Of a stretch of 64,000 nucleotides of DNA, positions 1-9,500 are shown one piece after another (position 1 is the first letter of the stretch; every line of letters starts with the position of its first letter). The stretch covers positions 37,027 through 101,026 of the forward strand of contig NZ_NMUQ01000003.1 of the NCBI RefSeq assembly GCF_002233675.1, written 5' to 3'. Position numbers and translations under genes: made by a program. The DNA comes from Paenibacillus herberti (GTDB taxonomy: Bacteria; Bacillota; Bacilli; Paenibacillales; Paenibacillaceae). The notes beneath the pieces are model-generated. The model did not search any database. It was not told the origin of the DNA and saw nothing but the letters and a program-made list of their open reading frames with translations.

Positions 1-1257
1 CCTCCCTCCAGCGACGGTCTGCGCAAACCGACGAACTTACGCCAAGCCGGTGGGAAAAAAGGAGCACCGAAAGGGCACCGCGGTCATACCCTCCGCTTCA
101 GCGCGAACCCGAATGAAATCGTCGTACACTCGCTTGAAGCCTGCTCCCGCTGCTCGTCTCCTCTTTCGGGAAGCGGGTATGAAGTGCGGCAAGTGTTCGA
201 TCTTCCGGCACCGCGCGTCCATGTCATCGAGCATCGCGCCGAGAAGGCTTGTTGCGCGACGTGCGGATTGGAGCAGCGCGCTGTATTTCCCGCCGAGGTG
301 ACTGCTCCTGTCCAATACGGTCATGGCTTCGTCGCTTTGACCACCTATCTGCATGCGTATCAAATGCTCCCACTGGAGCGAATCGGGGCTCTGTTTGAGG
401 ACCTGACTGGCCTGCGTCCAAGCGAGGCGACTCTGCTGTCCATGCTGGGGCAGATGAACCGGCAGTTGGCGAAGCCGGAACAGGACATTCGAACGGCGTT
501 GTTCAACAAGCCGCTGGTTTACGCGGACGAGACGGGGGTTCGCGTCATGGGAAAACTGCGCTGGCTGCACGTCGTGTCCGATTCGGAATGGACCTGGCTG
601 GCCCCTCATGACCAGCGCGGAAGTCAAGCCATGAATGAGCTGGGCCAGTTGCCTTTTTATCTGGGAATCGTCGTTCATGACTGCCTGTCGAGCTATTTCA
701 AGGACGACTATGCGTTCATGCATGTGCTGTGCAATGCCCATCTGCTGCGCGAGTGCAAAGGCATTGTCGAGCAGGATCGGCACGCTTGGGCGGCAGGCAT
801 GATGGACCTTCTGCAGGAAGCGTGGCAGGTGACGAAGGAGTGCCGCCAGCGTGAAGAGGCCATTCCGGCAGAGGTCATCGAAGCCATCGAAGCGCATTAC
901 GATGCGATTCTCGAAGACGGCCAAGCGGAATGGGCGAAAGCTCCGGTCGAGAAGTGGGGCACTCGAGGCCGCAAAGCGAAGAGCAAAGCCGCCAACTTGG
1001 GTGAACGACTAGCTAAGCATAAACCGGCCATTCTCCGGTTTCTTCGAGATGCCAAGGTTCCATTTGACAACAATCAGGCGGAGAGAGACTTACGCATGGT
1101 GAAGGTCAAACAGAAGGTTTCCGGGAGTTTTCGAACGACGGAAGGCGCCAAGCAATTCGCTCGGATGCGCAGTGTCATTTCGACGATCATAAAGCAGAAG
1201 CTGGAGCTGCTCCCTTCGCTCGTTTCAGCGCTGTCGGGGAAACTGAGGCTTAGCTAG
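1..1257 (+). CDS. IS66 family transposase, 5' part outside window
   Basis: DDE transposase that moves an IS66 element. The frame is open from base 1, so the N-terminus lies outside the window. Visible parts in order are a zinc-binding region with two CxxC pairs (CSRC and CATC, about bases 151-265), a catalytic region containing YADETGVRV, and the conserved C-terminal NNQAERDLRMVKVKQKVSG motif. The protein ends soon after this motif, without the extra C-terminal domain seen in the IS66 remnants near 11.1-11.6 kb, so it comes from a different IS66 lineage. The group II intron begins only about 13 bases after the stop, and no right terminal repeat is visible. Family assignment is firm; whether the element is intact cannot be judged. 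Confidence 0.9.
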   Translation, partial: PPSSDGLRKPTNLRQAGGKKGAPKGHRGHTLRFSANPNEIVVHSLEACSRCSSPLSGSGYEVRQVFDLPAPRVHVIEHRAEKACCATCGLEQRAVFPAEVTAPVQYGHGFVALTTYLHAYQMLPLERIGALFEDLTGLRPSEATLLSMLGQMNRQLAKPEQDIRTALFNKPLVYADETGVRVMGKLRWLHVVSDSEWTWLAPHDQRGSQAMNELGQLPFYLGIVVHDCLSSYFKDDYAFMHVLCNAHLLRECKGIVEQDRHAWAAGMMDLLQEAWQVTKECRQREEAIPAEVIEAIEAHYDAILEDGQAEWAKAPVEKWGTRGRKAKSKAANLGERLAKHKPAILRFLRDAKVPFDNNQAERDLRMVKVKQKVSGSFRTTEGAKQFARMRSVISTIIKQKLELLPSLVSALSGKLRLS

Positions 1258-1782
1258 ACCTAAGTAGTAAGAGCGACCGAGCCTAGGTTGAGTAACTTAG
1301 CAGGTGGAACCCCTGCTTGGAAAGGCAAAGCCATGCCACCAATAACGAGTCTTGGAGCGATAATGGTAACATTCTCGTTTAAGCGTAGACAGTCAGGATG
1401 CAGGCCTGAAAGTGATTGAGCCTCGAAAATGAGGAGAACGGGAAGGTCGACGAGCTTTACTACTCGGAAGACAATACCCTCTCAGACGCAAATGGCAAGT
1501 CTGAAGGAGCTTCCCCGGGGTCGAAGAGCCAGGCATGTATACCAATGGTTACACAGCAACTCGGGAGGCCCAGACACTCTTCTACGAGTTAAGTACTTGT
1601 TAGGAACAACGGCAGGAGTATGGCTGACAAGCGGTAATACGCAAGGAGGCCAAATGGTCGTCTGGGAGTCGGATCGCCGCATAGTACCTATGAAACCGGT
1701 GTAATGCTGGCGGAGGGAAGGCAGGCGACACAAAATCGATCTTGATAAGGACACATTTACCGCACACTGAGGTGGAGAAGAA

Positions 1783-3093
1783 ATGGAAACAAAATTAGCA
1801 AGAATAGCAGAGATGGCAAGTTCTGACCCTAAGCTGCGGTTTACTTCAATCGGACATTTTATCGATGCGGCAGCATTGACGGAAAGTCATAGAGCAATGG
1901 AGACCGGGAAAGCAACGGGAGTCGACGGAGTCACGAAAGAGACGTATGAAGCGAATCTGGAGGCGAACGTAGAGAATCTGGTAAAACGAATCAAACAGAA
2001 AAGCTACAGACCGCAACCCGCCAGACGAACCTACATCCCGAAGGATGAGAAAAGTACGCGCCCGCTTGGAATTCCTGCTTACGAGGATAAGCTGGTGCAA
2101 CACGCGCTGAAGAGAGTGCTCGAAGCGATCTATGAACAAGACTTTATGGACTTCTCCTATGGATTTCGCCCAAAACGAAGCATGCACGATGCATTGAAAC
2201 GACTGAACGCAATCATGGAGAGAGGGCCGATGCATTACGTGGTGGACGCTGACATTAAAGGTTTCTTTAATCATGTCGATCATGAATGGTTGATGGAGTT
2301 TCTCAAATTACGGATCGGCGATCCCAATATCCACCGCCTCGTCAGGCGTATGTTGAAAGCCGGCATACAAGAGGACGGTGAATACGAGCCCACCGAAGAA
2401 GGAACCCCGCAAGGTTCAGTCGTGTCACCAATGCTTGCAAACGTGTACCTTCACTATGTGCTGGATATCTGGTTTGAAGTGGCGGTGAAGAGACCATGCA
2501 GAGGTCGGGCTGAAATCATACGTTTTGCTGATGATTTCGTATGCTGCTTCCAATACAAAGAGGATGCAGAACGATTCTATGCCGCGCTTCGAACGAGGCT
2601 AGGAAAGTTTAATCTGAGCATAGCGGAAGAGAAGACAAAGATCATCGAATTCGGACGTTTTGCGGAGGCAAACAGGAAAAAGCGTGGAGAAGGGAAGCCG
2701 GAAACATTCACCTTCCTGGGATTCACCCATTACTGTTCCAAAAGCCAGAAAGGTATGTTTCGGGTTAAACGCAAAACAAGCGGAAAGAAATTCAAACAAA
2801 AGGTTAAAGCGATGAAAACATGGATCAAGGCTAATCGTCATATGGAACAGAAGACGTTTCTCAAAACGCTCCGATCCAAACTGGCAGGGCACTACCGATA
2901 TTATGGAATTACGGATAATTTCGAGATGGTACACGCCTATTATGAGATAACGATTAACCTGATGCTGAAATGGCTAAATCGCAGAAGCCAGAAAAAGAGT
3001 TTCACGAAGGAGAGATTTTTCGAAGTCTTAACGAACTTCAAGCTACCCAAACCGCGCATCTACGTCAATATCTACGACATGCCAAAGCTGTAA
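1783..3093 (+). CDS. ltrA: Group II intron reverse transcriptase/maturase
   Basis: Multifunctional intron-encoded protein of 436 residues that helps splicing and copies the intron into DNA targets. Reverse transcriptase motifs run from about residue 40 (TGVDGV) through RPLGIP (93-98), the palm motif EGTPQGSVVSPML near 206 and the catalytic FADD box at 248-251. FADD replaces the more usual YADD. The maturase (X) domain starts with FLGF and covers roughly 305-430. The protein stops there: no HNH endonuclease domain is present, as in many bacterial introns that use nascent-strand priming. The start ATG follows GAGGTGGAGAAGAA. All core catalytic residues look intact, so the element could be active. 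Confidence 0.92.
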   Translation: METKLARIAEMASSDPKLRFTSIGHFIDAAALTESHRAMETGKATGVDGVTKETYEANLEANVENLVKRIKQKSYRPQPARRTYIPKDEKSTRPLGIPAYEDKLVQHALKRVLEAIYEQDFMDFSYGFRPKRSMHDALKRLNAIMERGPMHYVVDADIKGFFNHVDHEWLMEFLKLRIGDPNIHRLVRRMLKAGIQEDGEYEPTEEGTPQGSVVSPMLANVYLHYVLDIWFEVAVKRPCRGRAEIIRFADDFVCCFQYKEDAERFYAALRTRLGKFNLSIAEEKTKIIEFGRFAEANRKKRGEGKPETFTFLGFTHYCSKSQKGMFRVKRKTSGKKFKQKVKAMKTWIKANRHMEQKTFLKTLRSKLAGHYRYYGITDNFEMVHAYYEITINLMLKWLNRRSQKKSFTKERFFEVLTNFKLPKPRIYVNIYDMPKL

Positions 3094-3105
3094 GGATGAT
3101 GTGAA

Positions 3106-3138
3106 GAGCCGTATGCGTAAATTGCGCCCGTACGGATC
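3106..3138 (+). ncRNA. Group II intron domain V
   Basis: Catalytic hairpin of the intron ribozyme, 13 bases after the maturase stop. It has the AGC catalytic triad in the 5' strand (GAGCCGTA) and a complementary 3' strand (TACGGATC). The usual G-U pair opposite the triad G is replaced by a G-A mismatch. The following stem (about 3141-3188) fits domain VI. Confidence 0.75.
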
Positions 3139-3200
3139 TGTGAGGGGTAGGGGTACAATCCGCGACGGAAAGGCCCCGCCTACTCGACCAATGCAACTAA

Positions 3201-3218
3201 AAAGGGTGATGTTTTCTG
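3201..3218 (+). promoter_or_regulatory. Ribosome binding site that decides a CTG start for jetD
   Basis: AAAGGGTG at 3201-3208 is followed after about 9 bases by CTG at 3216. The jetD frame is open from this point, and the codon at 3207 in the same frame is TGA, so no earlier start is possible. The next ATG-type start in frame is far downstream and would delete about 80 residues. Confidence 0.55.
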
Positions 3219-4274
3219 AAAGACCTGATAGCACTATTTATCGAAAAACATAAAACTAAAACTATCCGGACAGATGATCTTGAAGTCTTTCTGGTACGTA
3301 ATCATAAATTACGTTATGAAAGAGAAGGCGGATTTCCGGCTTTTGTTAAAACGATTGAAGATATCTGTAGTGATGGAGTAATATCCCCTGTTATCTCAAG
3401 AGGTAAGACAGGCACGAAACTATACAATGTTTACCGAAAAATTGAACAAGCAGCTGAGCCAGTGGAAGAAGCATATGTTCGAATGCTACTCAATGAGTAT
3501 CATCCTAAAATGGCGTTATCGTCCTACGCAAAAGATTATGAATTTTTCATCATAGATAAACCGTATCTGGATGAAATTAATAAGTTCCTAAGGACTGGGG
3601 ATACGGAAGTTATTTCGATTAACGAACGATCTTTCGAACTTTTTTATGATGAGAAGTGGTTAGATCAAAACAGGGGAGTCCTCCAACGAATCAGCGTAAC
3701 TTTAGATGATTTATGCTGTTATCCTACTTATGAGCCCTTTTTTGAATACCGTCGTACCAGTAATAGTAAATCATCGTACCACATTCTGATTGTAGAAAAT
3801 AAAGATACGTATTACACACTCAAACGTCTCTTTATCGAAGGAATCTACACATTTGGAGGGATTCCCTTCTCCATGCTGATTTATGGGGAGGGGGATAAGA
3901 TCTTAAGGAGCTTCTCTTATATTAACGAGATCGAAGAGCTGAGAGATATTTATTATCAGGTTCACTACTTCGGGGATATTGATCCTAAGGGAATGAGTAT
4001 TTTTTCTTCTCTACAGAAAACCGTAGATGTTCAACCGTTTTTCTTATTTTATTTTGCATTGTTAAGCAAATATGAGCATAGGGTGCCACCTCGGCGTAAA
4101 AAGGAACAGGCAAAAACTAAACCATTATCCTATGCGACCTTCCTTGAATGTTTCAACGAATCCGTAAGGAAAAGTCTTATCACGATTGTGGAACAATGCA
4201 ATGGATATCTTCCTCAAGAAGGATTGAATCGTAGAGATTTTATAAAGCTAAGCCACCCCGAAGGAGACTTATAG
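3216..4274 (+). CDS. jetD: Wadjet protein JetD, TOPRIM-type nuclease subunit
   Basis: Nuclease subunit of the Wadjet system, an SMC-like complex that recognises and cuts closed circular DNA such as plasmids. The C-terminal half has TOPRIM-like acidic motifs: VENKD with Glu194, and YFGDIDPKG with Asp254 and Asp256, typical of the JetD/DUF2220 family. The likely start is CTG at 3216 (352 residues). The frame stays open with plausible helical protein (LKDLIALFIEKHK..) ahead of the first ATG-like position, and JetD proteins normally carry such an N-terminal arm. Starting at 3462 would give only 270 residues. It is the first gene of a tight operon, with jetA beginning one base after its stop. Confidence 0.85.
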   Translation: MKDLIALFIEKHKTKTIRTDDLEVFLVRNHKLRYEREGGFPAFVKTIEDICSDGVISPVISRGKTGTKLYNVYRKIEQAAEPVEEAYVRMLLNEYHPKMALSSYAKDYEFFIIDKPYLDEINKFLRTGDTEVISINERSFELFYDEKWLDQNRGVLQRISVTLDDLCCYPTYEPFFEYRRTSNSKSSYHILIVENKDTYYTLKRLFIEGIYTFGGIPFSMLIYGEGDKILRSFSYINEIEELRDIYYQVHYFGDIDPKGMSIFSSLQKTVDVQPFFLFYFALLSKYEHRVPPRRKKEQAKTKPLSYATFLECFNESVRKSLITIVEQCNGYLPQEGLNRRDFIKLSHPEGDL

Positions 4275-4275
4275 C

Positions 4276-5844
4276 ATGGATAGTTACGACAATATTTTTG
4301 TTGGTTTCCGGGAACGTATGAAGAACTTAGGGGTGTTTTCATCAATCCTTTATATGAAAGATAAGATTCGATTTCGTGAACTGCCTCTTGTATCGCTGGC
4401 GATTGCTGTGATGTTATACACTTTGGAAAATATGCTGATGAACCGGCCTACCACTACTGATGGTATTCACAGATTCCTTAAAACTATTTTATGGGAACGG
4501 TGTGACATCCAATTGAATAACGAAGAAATCGAGGAACTACGGGAAGTCCTTGTCGATGAGTTCCTCCGAAACTTTGGTCGCAATCATGAATTTGAGTATT
4601 TTGATTTGGAACAGAAGAGTAAGGAAATAATATCATTCCGGTTATTTGAGTACGATGAGGATATGAACCTAGATATGCTTAAAGAGCGGAAAATCAGTCT
4701 CCGTTTATCAACCGAGGGTATTGAAATGCTCTTTAAAACGAAAGAAATGTATGGTGAGCTTCAAATCTCAATTGCTCAATTATATTTCAAACAGCAAATG
4801 CAAAAGGGACTTTTTCATGAAGCGCTAAATGCAATTAACGATATTACAATAGCAATTAAGAAAGAGCGATTCGCTCTTCGTGACTTACAGGGTGAAATTG
4901 TTAAAGATGCCATTTCGGTTTCAAAAAAAGAATTGCTAAAAAAACAACTTGAGAGTGTTCACGATAAATTAACTCGGGAACGAGAAGTTTTCAATAGTTT
5001 AAAAAATTTGGTGGATGAAAAAATTCATAGTTACCATATGGGTGAACTTACAGCGAAGGAAATTAAGGGTATTGAGCTTGTAATGCAAATTCAGCGGAAA
5101 TTGGCGAGTGTAATCGCAGTGCATGAATCGTTGTTTACTGATAAACAAAAGCTGCAGATGGTCATGACTCACTCCATGGAATCGCTAATTCTCAATGCCT
5201 TTTCTGTAAAACTAAATTTCGAACGCGAAATTTTGAGTGAAATTTCCGCAAGGCCCGTAGATTTAGAGACATTAAAAATCATTTTAAATCCCTTATTACC
5301 TTTCCGAAGAAAGCCTATTTTCAATCCTCTTGAAGTATTTCAACCGCAGCGGCGCATTATTCGCAAGCAAGAGCAAGATGTAGCAGTGCATGAAGTCAGT
5401 GAAGAGGAAATGTTAGTTATTGAAAAAGCTGAAGAGATGCAACGAGTACAAAAGGAAGCCAAGGTGGTAGAATACCTTCGTATTTTAGGTGATCCAATAC
5501 TTACTCACAGTAGTGTTACAATTTCCGATATCCTATTAAATATAAAAGATGAGAATTTTGACTTGTACCAGGAACTTACAAACACGATGCATTTTTACTC
5601 CTTCCTTGTTGATCTACATCAAAGCGACTATACGTCATTCCAACGGATTGAACATGAGGTTATTCCTCATTTACCAGTGATTCCTAGATGCTTAGCCCTG
5701 GCTGTAGAGGCATATCCGGAGCTTGAAGCCATAGGATACTTTTCTTTCGAGCCGAATGGGTGTGTCATTACTCTTCCGAACGGCTTTGTTCTTTCTGATT
5801 TTGCAATACGAAAGGGGAATTTATATGGGAACACTCAAGGATGA
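4276..5844 (+). CDS. jetA: Wadjet protein JetA, kleisin (MukF-like) subunit
   Basis: Kleisin-type subunit that bridges the JetC ATPase heads and recruits JetB in the Wadjet plasmid-restriction complex. The 522-residue protein is largely alpha-helical, with an N-terminal winged-helix-like region and a long central coiled-coil segment around residues 180-300. I recognise it mainly from position: it lies between a clear JetD and the JetB/JetC pair. The ATG follows AAGGAG closely, and the 3' end overlaps jetB by 20 bases, consistent with translational coupling. Base composition is AT-rich like the rest of the operon. Confidence 0.8.
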   Translation: MDSYDNIFVGFRERMKNLGVFSSILYMKDKIRFRELPLVSLAIAVMLYTLENMLMNRPTTTDGIHRFLKTILWERCDIQLNNEEIEELREVLVDEFLRNFGRNHEFEYFDLEQKSKEIISFRLFEYDEDMNLDMLKERKISLRLSTEGIEMLFKTKEMYGELQISIAQLYFKQQMQKGLFHEALNAINDITIAIKKERFALRDLQGEIVKDAISVSKKELLKKQLESVHDKLTREREVFNSLKNLVDEKIHSYHMGELTAKEIKGIELVMQIQRKLASVIAVHESLFTDKQKLQMVMTHSMESLILNAFSVKLNFEREILSEISARPVDLETLKIILNPLLPFRRKPIFNPLEVFQPQRRIIRKQEQDVAVHEVSEEEMLVIEKAEEMQRVQKEAKVVEYLRILGDPILTHSSVTISDILLNIKDENFDLYQELTNTMHFYSFLVDLHQSDYTSFQRIEHEVIPHLPVIPRCLALAVEAYPELEAIGYFSFEPNGCVITLPNGFVLSDFAIRKGNLYGNTQG

Positions 5845-6568
5845 ATTTGCGGATGCATTCTCAGTCTTTATTGCACTGCAAAAAGAAGGACGTATTACCA
5901 AAGATAATGAGGAGATCTACGGTACTTTTAAGCGCGCTGAGGTACAAGAAATGATCCGTGATGTTATTGAACCGAATGCACAAGTGAAAATATTTGAATA
6001 TGAAGATAGCGGTATTATATATATGGTTCCTACTTTGGAAAATCGAGTACTCTCTTACACAAACGAAGAACTGCGTAAGGAAATGGGACTAAAGAATAAT
6101 GAGCATCTCTATTTGGCATATTTCTGTATGCTGGTTTTATTGTCAAAATTCTTTAATAGTATGGACCAGACAGTATCTACACGACAATACGTGCGAATTG
6201 AGGAAATATTAGAGACAGTGGGCAAGAGTATGGATTATTTTAAGTCACTGGATGAGGATGACTTAACCTCCATTGCAGAGGATCTTGAACTGGATCTAAA
6301 AGGAATTATGAATTCATGGGATTCTGTGCCTGAGTTTAATGAAACGGTTAAAAATCTAAAGAAATCAAAGTACGATAAGCACCATTTTGGATTTTTAAAT
6401 AAAGTGCTAGTTTTTTTAGAAAAGGAAGAACTTGCCGTTATCATGGAAGGTAAAGAGGTTAGAATCACAGAAAAGCTGAATCATGTTGTTATCAAATATT
6501 ATTTTAATACTGGACGAAAAGAACGAATTATGCGCTTTATTACGAATTCACAAATGGGGAGAGGTTGA
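5825..6568 (+). CDS. jetB: Wadjet protein JetB, MukE-like (KITE) subunit
   Basis: Small winged-helix dimeric subunit (247 residues, DUF4194-like) that binds the JetA kleisin in the Wadjet complex. I chose ATG 5825 (MGTLKDEF..) because AAAGGGG lies at the right distance upstream. An in-frame start at 5756 would add 23 residues translated from deep inside jetA. It contains regions typical of MukE-like proteins, including an N-terminal helix followed by winged-helix segments. It ends one base before the jetC ATG, so the four genes are almost certainly co-translated. Confidence 0.82.
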   Translation: MGTLKDEFADAFSVFIALQKEGRITKDNEEIYGTFKRAEVQEMIRDVIEPNAQVKIFEYEDSGIIYMVPTLENRVLSYTNEELRKEMGLKNNEHLYLAYFCMLVLLSKFFNSMDQTVSTRQYVRIEEILETVGKSMDYFKSLDEDDLTSIAEDLELDLKGIMNSWDSVPEFNETVKNLKKSKYDKHHFGFLNKVLVFLEKEELAVIMEGKEVRITEKLNHVVIKYYFNTGRKERIMRFITNSQMGRG

Positions 6569-6569
6569 A

Positions 6570-9500
6570 ATGCCAGTCATAACTCGAATTCGTACGGTCG
6601 GCCTGAAGTTTGATGAAGGGAAGAAAATTATTCCCGATAATATTTGGGAGCCGCGAGGTAAGAATACAATTTTTTTGCTTGAGAATGGCGGCGGTAAGAC
6701 AAGCATCATTCAGACCTTAATGCAAACAGTACTACCCAATTCGAGTCTCGCTGGGCGAAATATAAAGGATACCTATGCCAAAAAGTCATATGGACATATT
6801 GCGGTAGAGTGGTTACTAGACGGAGAGAAAGAAAAGTATTTATTGACTGGTTTTTGCTTTAAGAATGCAGAGACGGATAAAGACAAGCTTGATTATTTCA
6901 ATTATCTTTTTACTTACGAGAAAGATTCTGAAGTCAATATTGCTACGTTACCTTTTACTACGGATAAGATGGTGACAAGATATACTGAGTTCAGAAAATA
7001 CTTACTCAGTTTAGATTATCCCTACGTTGAAATCCCAGATTCTAATAAAAAGTATAAGGAAAACCTAATGTTATACGGTATACTCCCGGAAGAATGGGAA
7101 AGCATCCGAAAGATTAACGGTGATGAAGGTGGGGTAGAAGGCTTTTTCCAAAAAGCGAAGACAACGGAAACGTTGATCACGAAGTTGCTGGTACCTACCA
7201 TGGAAAATACTATCTTTCAAACTGAGGAGGATAAAAAGGAAATAATTGAGGCCTTCAAGGGATATAAAGAAAACCTTCTAATTATTCCAGAATATCAGAA
7301 TGATATTGAAGACTTTAAAATGATTAAATCTTTGGCTGAAATGGTCGTCTCGAGCGTTCAGCAACTAGAGAATAAGAGGCAAATACATAATTCAGAACTG
7401 GTGAAAATTGAACGTCTTCGCTCTACGTTACAGATGCACCAGGTAAAATCTACAGAAGCCTTGCAAAGGATGGAGGATGAGAAAAAGAGGATTTCTCAAG
7501 AGCTTCAGGATTGGAACTGGAAAAAGGATAGTATTAACATTCAAACAAAGCGAGATGAAATGCAGGAGCTTCAACTAGAAGCAGAACGGTATGAGGAGGA
7601 GGTTAAATCCTACCGTCAACAGTTGATTGTACTTGAGCAAAAAGAAAAAGAACTTCAATCGTTTATACATTATGCGATGTATGACAAGGAGAACCAAGCT
7701 GTCATCTCCTACACTCAAGAGCTAGAAATGATGAAAAAAACTCAGCCAGAGTTAGAGGAGACCGTTCGAAATAAGACTGAAGAACTGCAGGATGCCTGGT
7801 CAGCAATTCTTCATCAGAAGACGAAAGCAAGAGATGAAGTCTCTGAAAAAATTGGAGATATTAAAATTAAATATGATAACACAATTGCTGAGCTTAATAG
7901 ATGTCAGGATGACAAGGGTGAGCTTCAAAATGAAATAGGTTCTCTCAATGAGTACGTGCGAAACTATGAGAGTGAGCTGGAACGGACGAAAAATATTTGT
8001 GATTCGGGCGCTCTTGATAGCCCCCCAATGTTGTTAGAAAACTTTGTTCAGAGATTGGGGGAAATCCAGGCTCAAATTCAAGAATGTTCAGATCATCTTC
8101 AAACATATGAGGAAGAACTCTCCGCGTGTCACTCTAAGGAGAAGGAACTTAGCTTAGAAGAGTCAATAATTCACACTGAGCGCAATGATAATCAAACAGC
8201 AACACAGGAATATGAGACCAAGTATGCCATACTTGCAGATACCCTAACCAAGCAGGGGAAAATAGTTTTTGATTTGTTTGCCGAAAAAGACGAAGATCTT
8301 GCTTGGCTCGATAAAGAGATTAGTACAAGGGGTTACCAACGCGATGAGCTTAAAGTTGGGATAGAGGAGCTTCGTAGAAAGATTAGACATCTCACTGAGA
8401 ATGAATATTTTGTTCCCCATCATACTCTTCTTGAGATTAAGAACCGACTATATCGAGGAGGTACGCTTGTTACGCTCGGAAGCGAGTGGTTAGCTGACCA
8501 AAACGTTGATGAGGAAACTAAGGAACAATATTTGCAAAATCATCCGCTGCTCCCTTATTCATTTTTAATAGAGGAGGCTCAGACAGCAACGATTGTTCGT
8601 GAAATGCAAAGAATTAAGAACAACCGCGAAATGTTTGAAATTCCAGTAATATTTCAACTTAAAAATAAACTGTCTGTGAATACATCTCATGAAGATGTTA
8701 TCCTTGCATCTTTCCAAGATGGCCTTATGGCCTTTCAGGCATTGGATGGAAAGCTGTTTACTTCCCGAGAGAAAATCGAATCTATGATTAGGGAGTTAAA
8801 ACAGGAGCTTAATCGTAAGGAAGAGAGACTTAAACAAGATCAACACGAATTATATTTCCTTGAGGATACGTTTCGAACTGCAAAAGATTTTTATAAAACC
8901 TATGACGCCTTTTCTGCAAGAAGATTTGCTCAACGTGAATCTGAGCTAACAGACAGACTGGGTTCCATCGCATACGAGCTTTCAGCTAATACAGAGAGTA
9001 TAGCTGCTCTAAGGAAAGCACAGACTGCTGTACAAAACAAAAGAGAAGAATACAGGCAAGAACAACAAGAAGTACATTTTAAAACGGAACACCTAAAAAA
9101 TTTCATTGATAAATACCAAGAACCGGATGTTAACTTTAAAATATCAGCTCTTAAGGCAACGAAGTTTGCGCTTGAAGCCATCACTACAAAAATAAATGAA
9201 ATTGAAGATGAATTAGATGGACTTCGTGAGGGGAATTTGCAGCAGTTAGTTCTATTGCAAGAGAAGGAACGAACTCTTGATGAGCATCTTAAAATTGGGA
9301 AGGAATATCAGTTAGATCAAGAGTACGGTTTCGAAGGCGAATATTCAGAAGAAGAATTTCAAGAGATTCTAATTACCTTGGATAAGGCACGAAAAGAACT
9401 TAACGAAAAGAATGCGGGGTATGAGACTAAGCAAGAACTTCTATTGAAGTGCATTGAAAACAGGGATAAGGCTAAAAGTGCAATAGAAGATACAGGGCTT

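Larger units (their letters stand above)
1271..3188 (+). mobile_element. Group II intron with internal maturase gene
   Basis: Self-splicing retroelement. The 3' half is well supported: a reverse transcriptase/maturase gene (1783-3093), a recognisable domain V (3106-3138), then a domain VI-like stem ending ..CTACTCGAC near 3188. The 5' end is less certain. GAGCGACC at 1271 resembles the consensus GTGYG start with A at position 2, and GTAAGAGCG at 1267 is an alternative. The intron lies between the end of the IS66 transposase gene and the Wadjet operon, in the same orientation, so any native promoter of the operon must lie in or before these elements. Boundaries are inferred by eye without folding. 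Confidence 0.75.

Noticed and set aside
37-924. Long minus-strand frame of 295 codons opposite the IS66 gene
   Set aside because: It is the shadow of the transposase gene on the other strand; Arg/His-rich composition and no ribosome site.
1429-1754. Open frames on both strands in the 5' part of the group II intron
   Set aside because: They lie in the ribozyme domains ahead of the maturase; no protein family resemblance.
5756-5824. Upstream extension of jetB
   Set aside because: It would start inside jetA and lacks a ribosome site; ATG 5825 has one.
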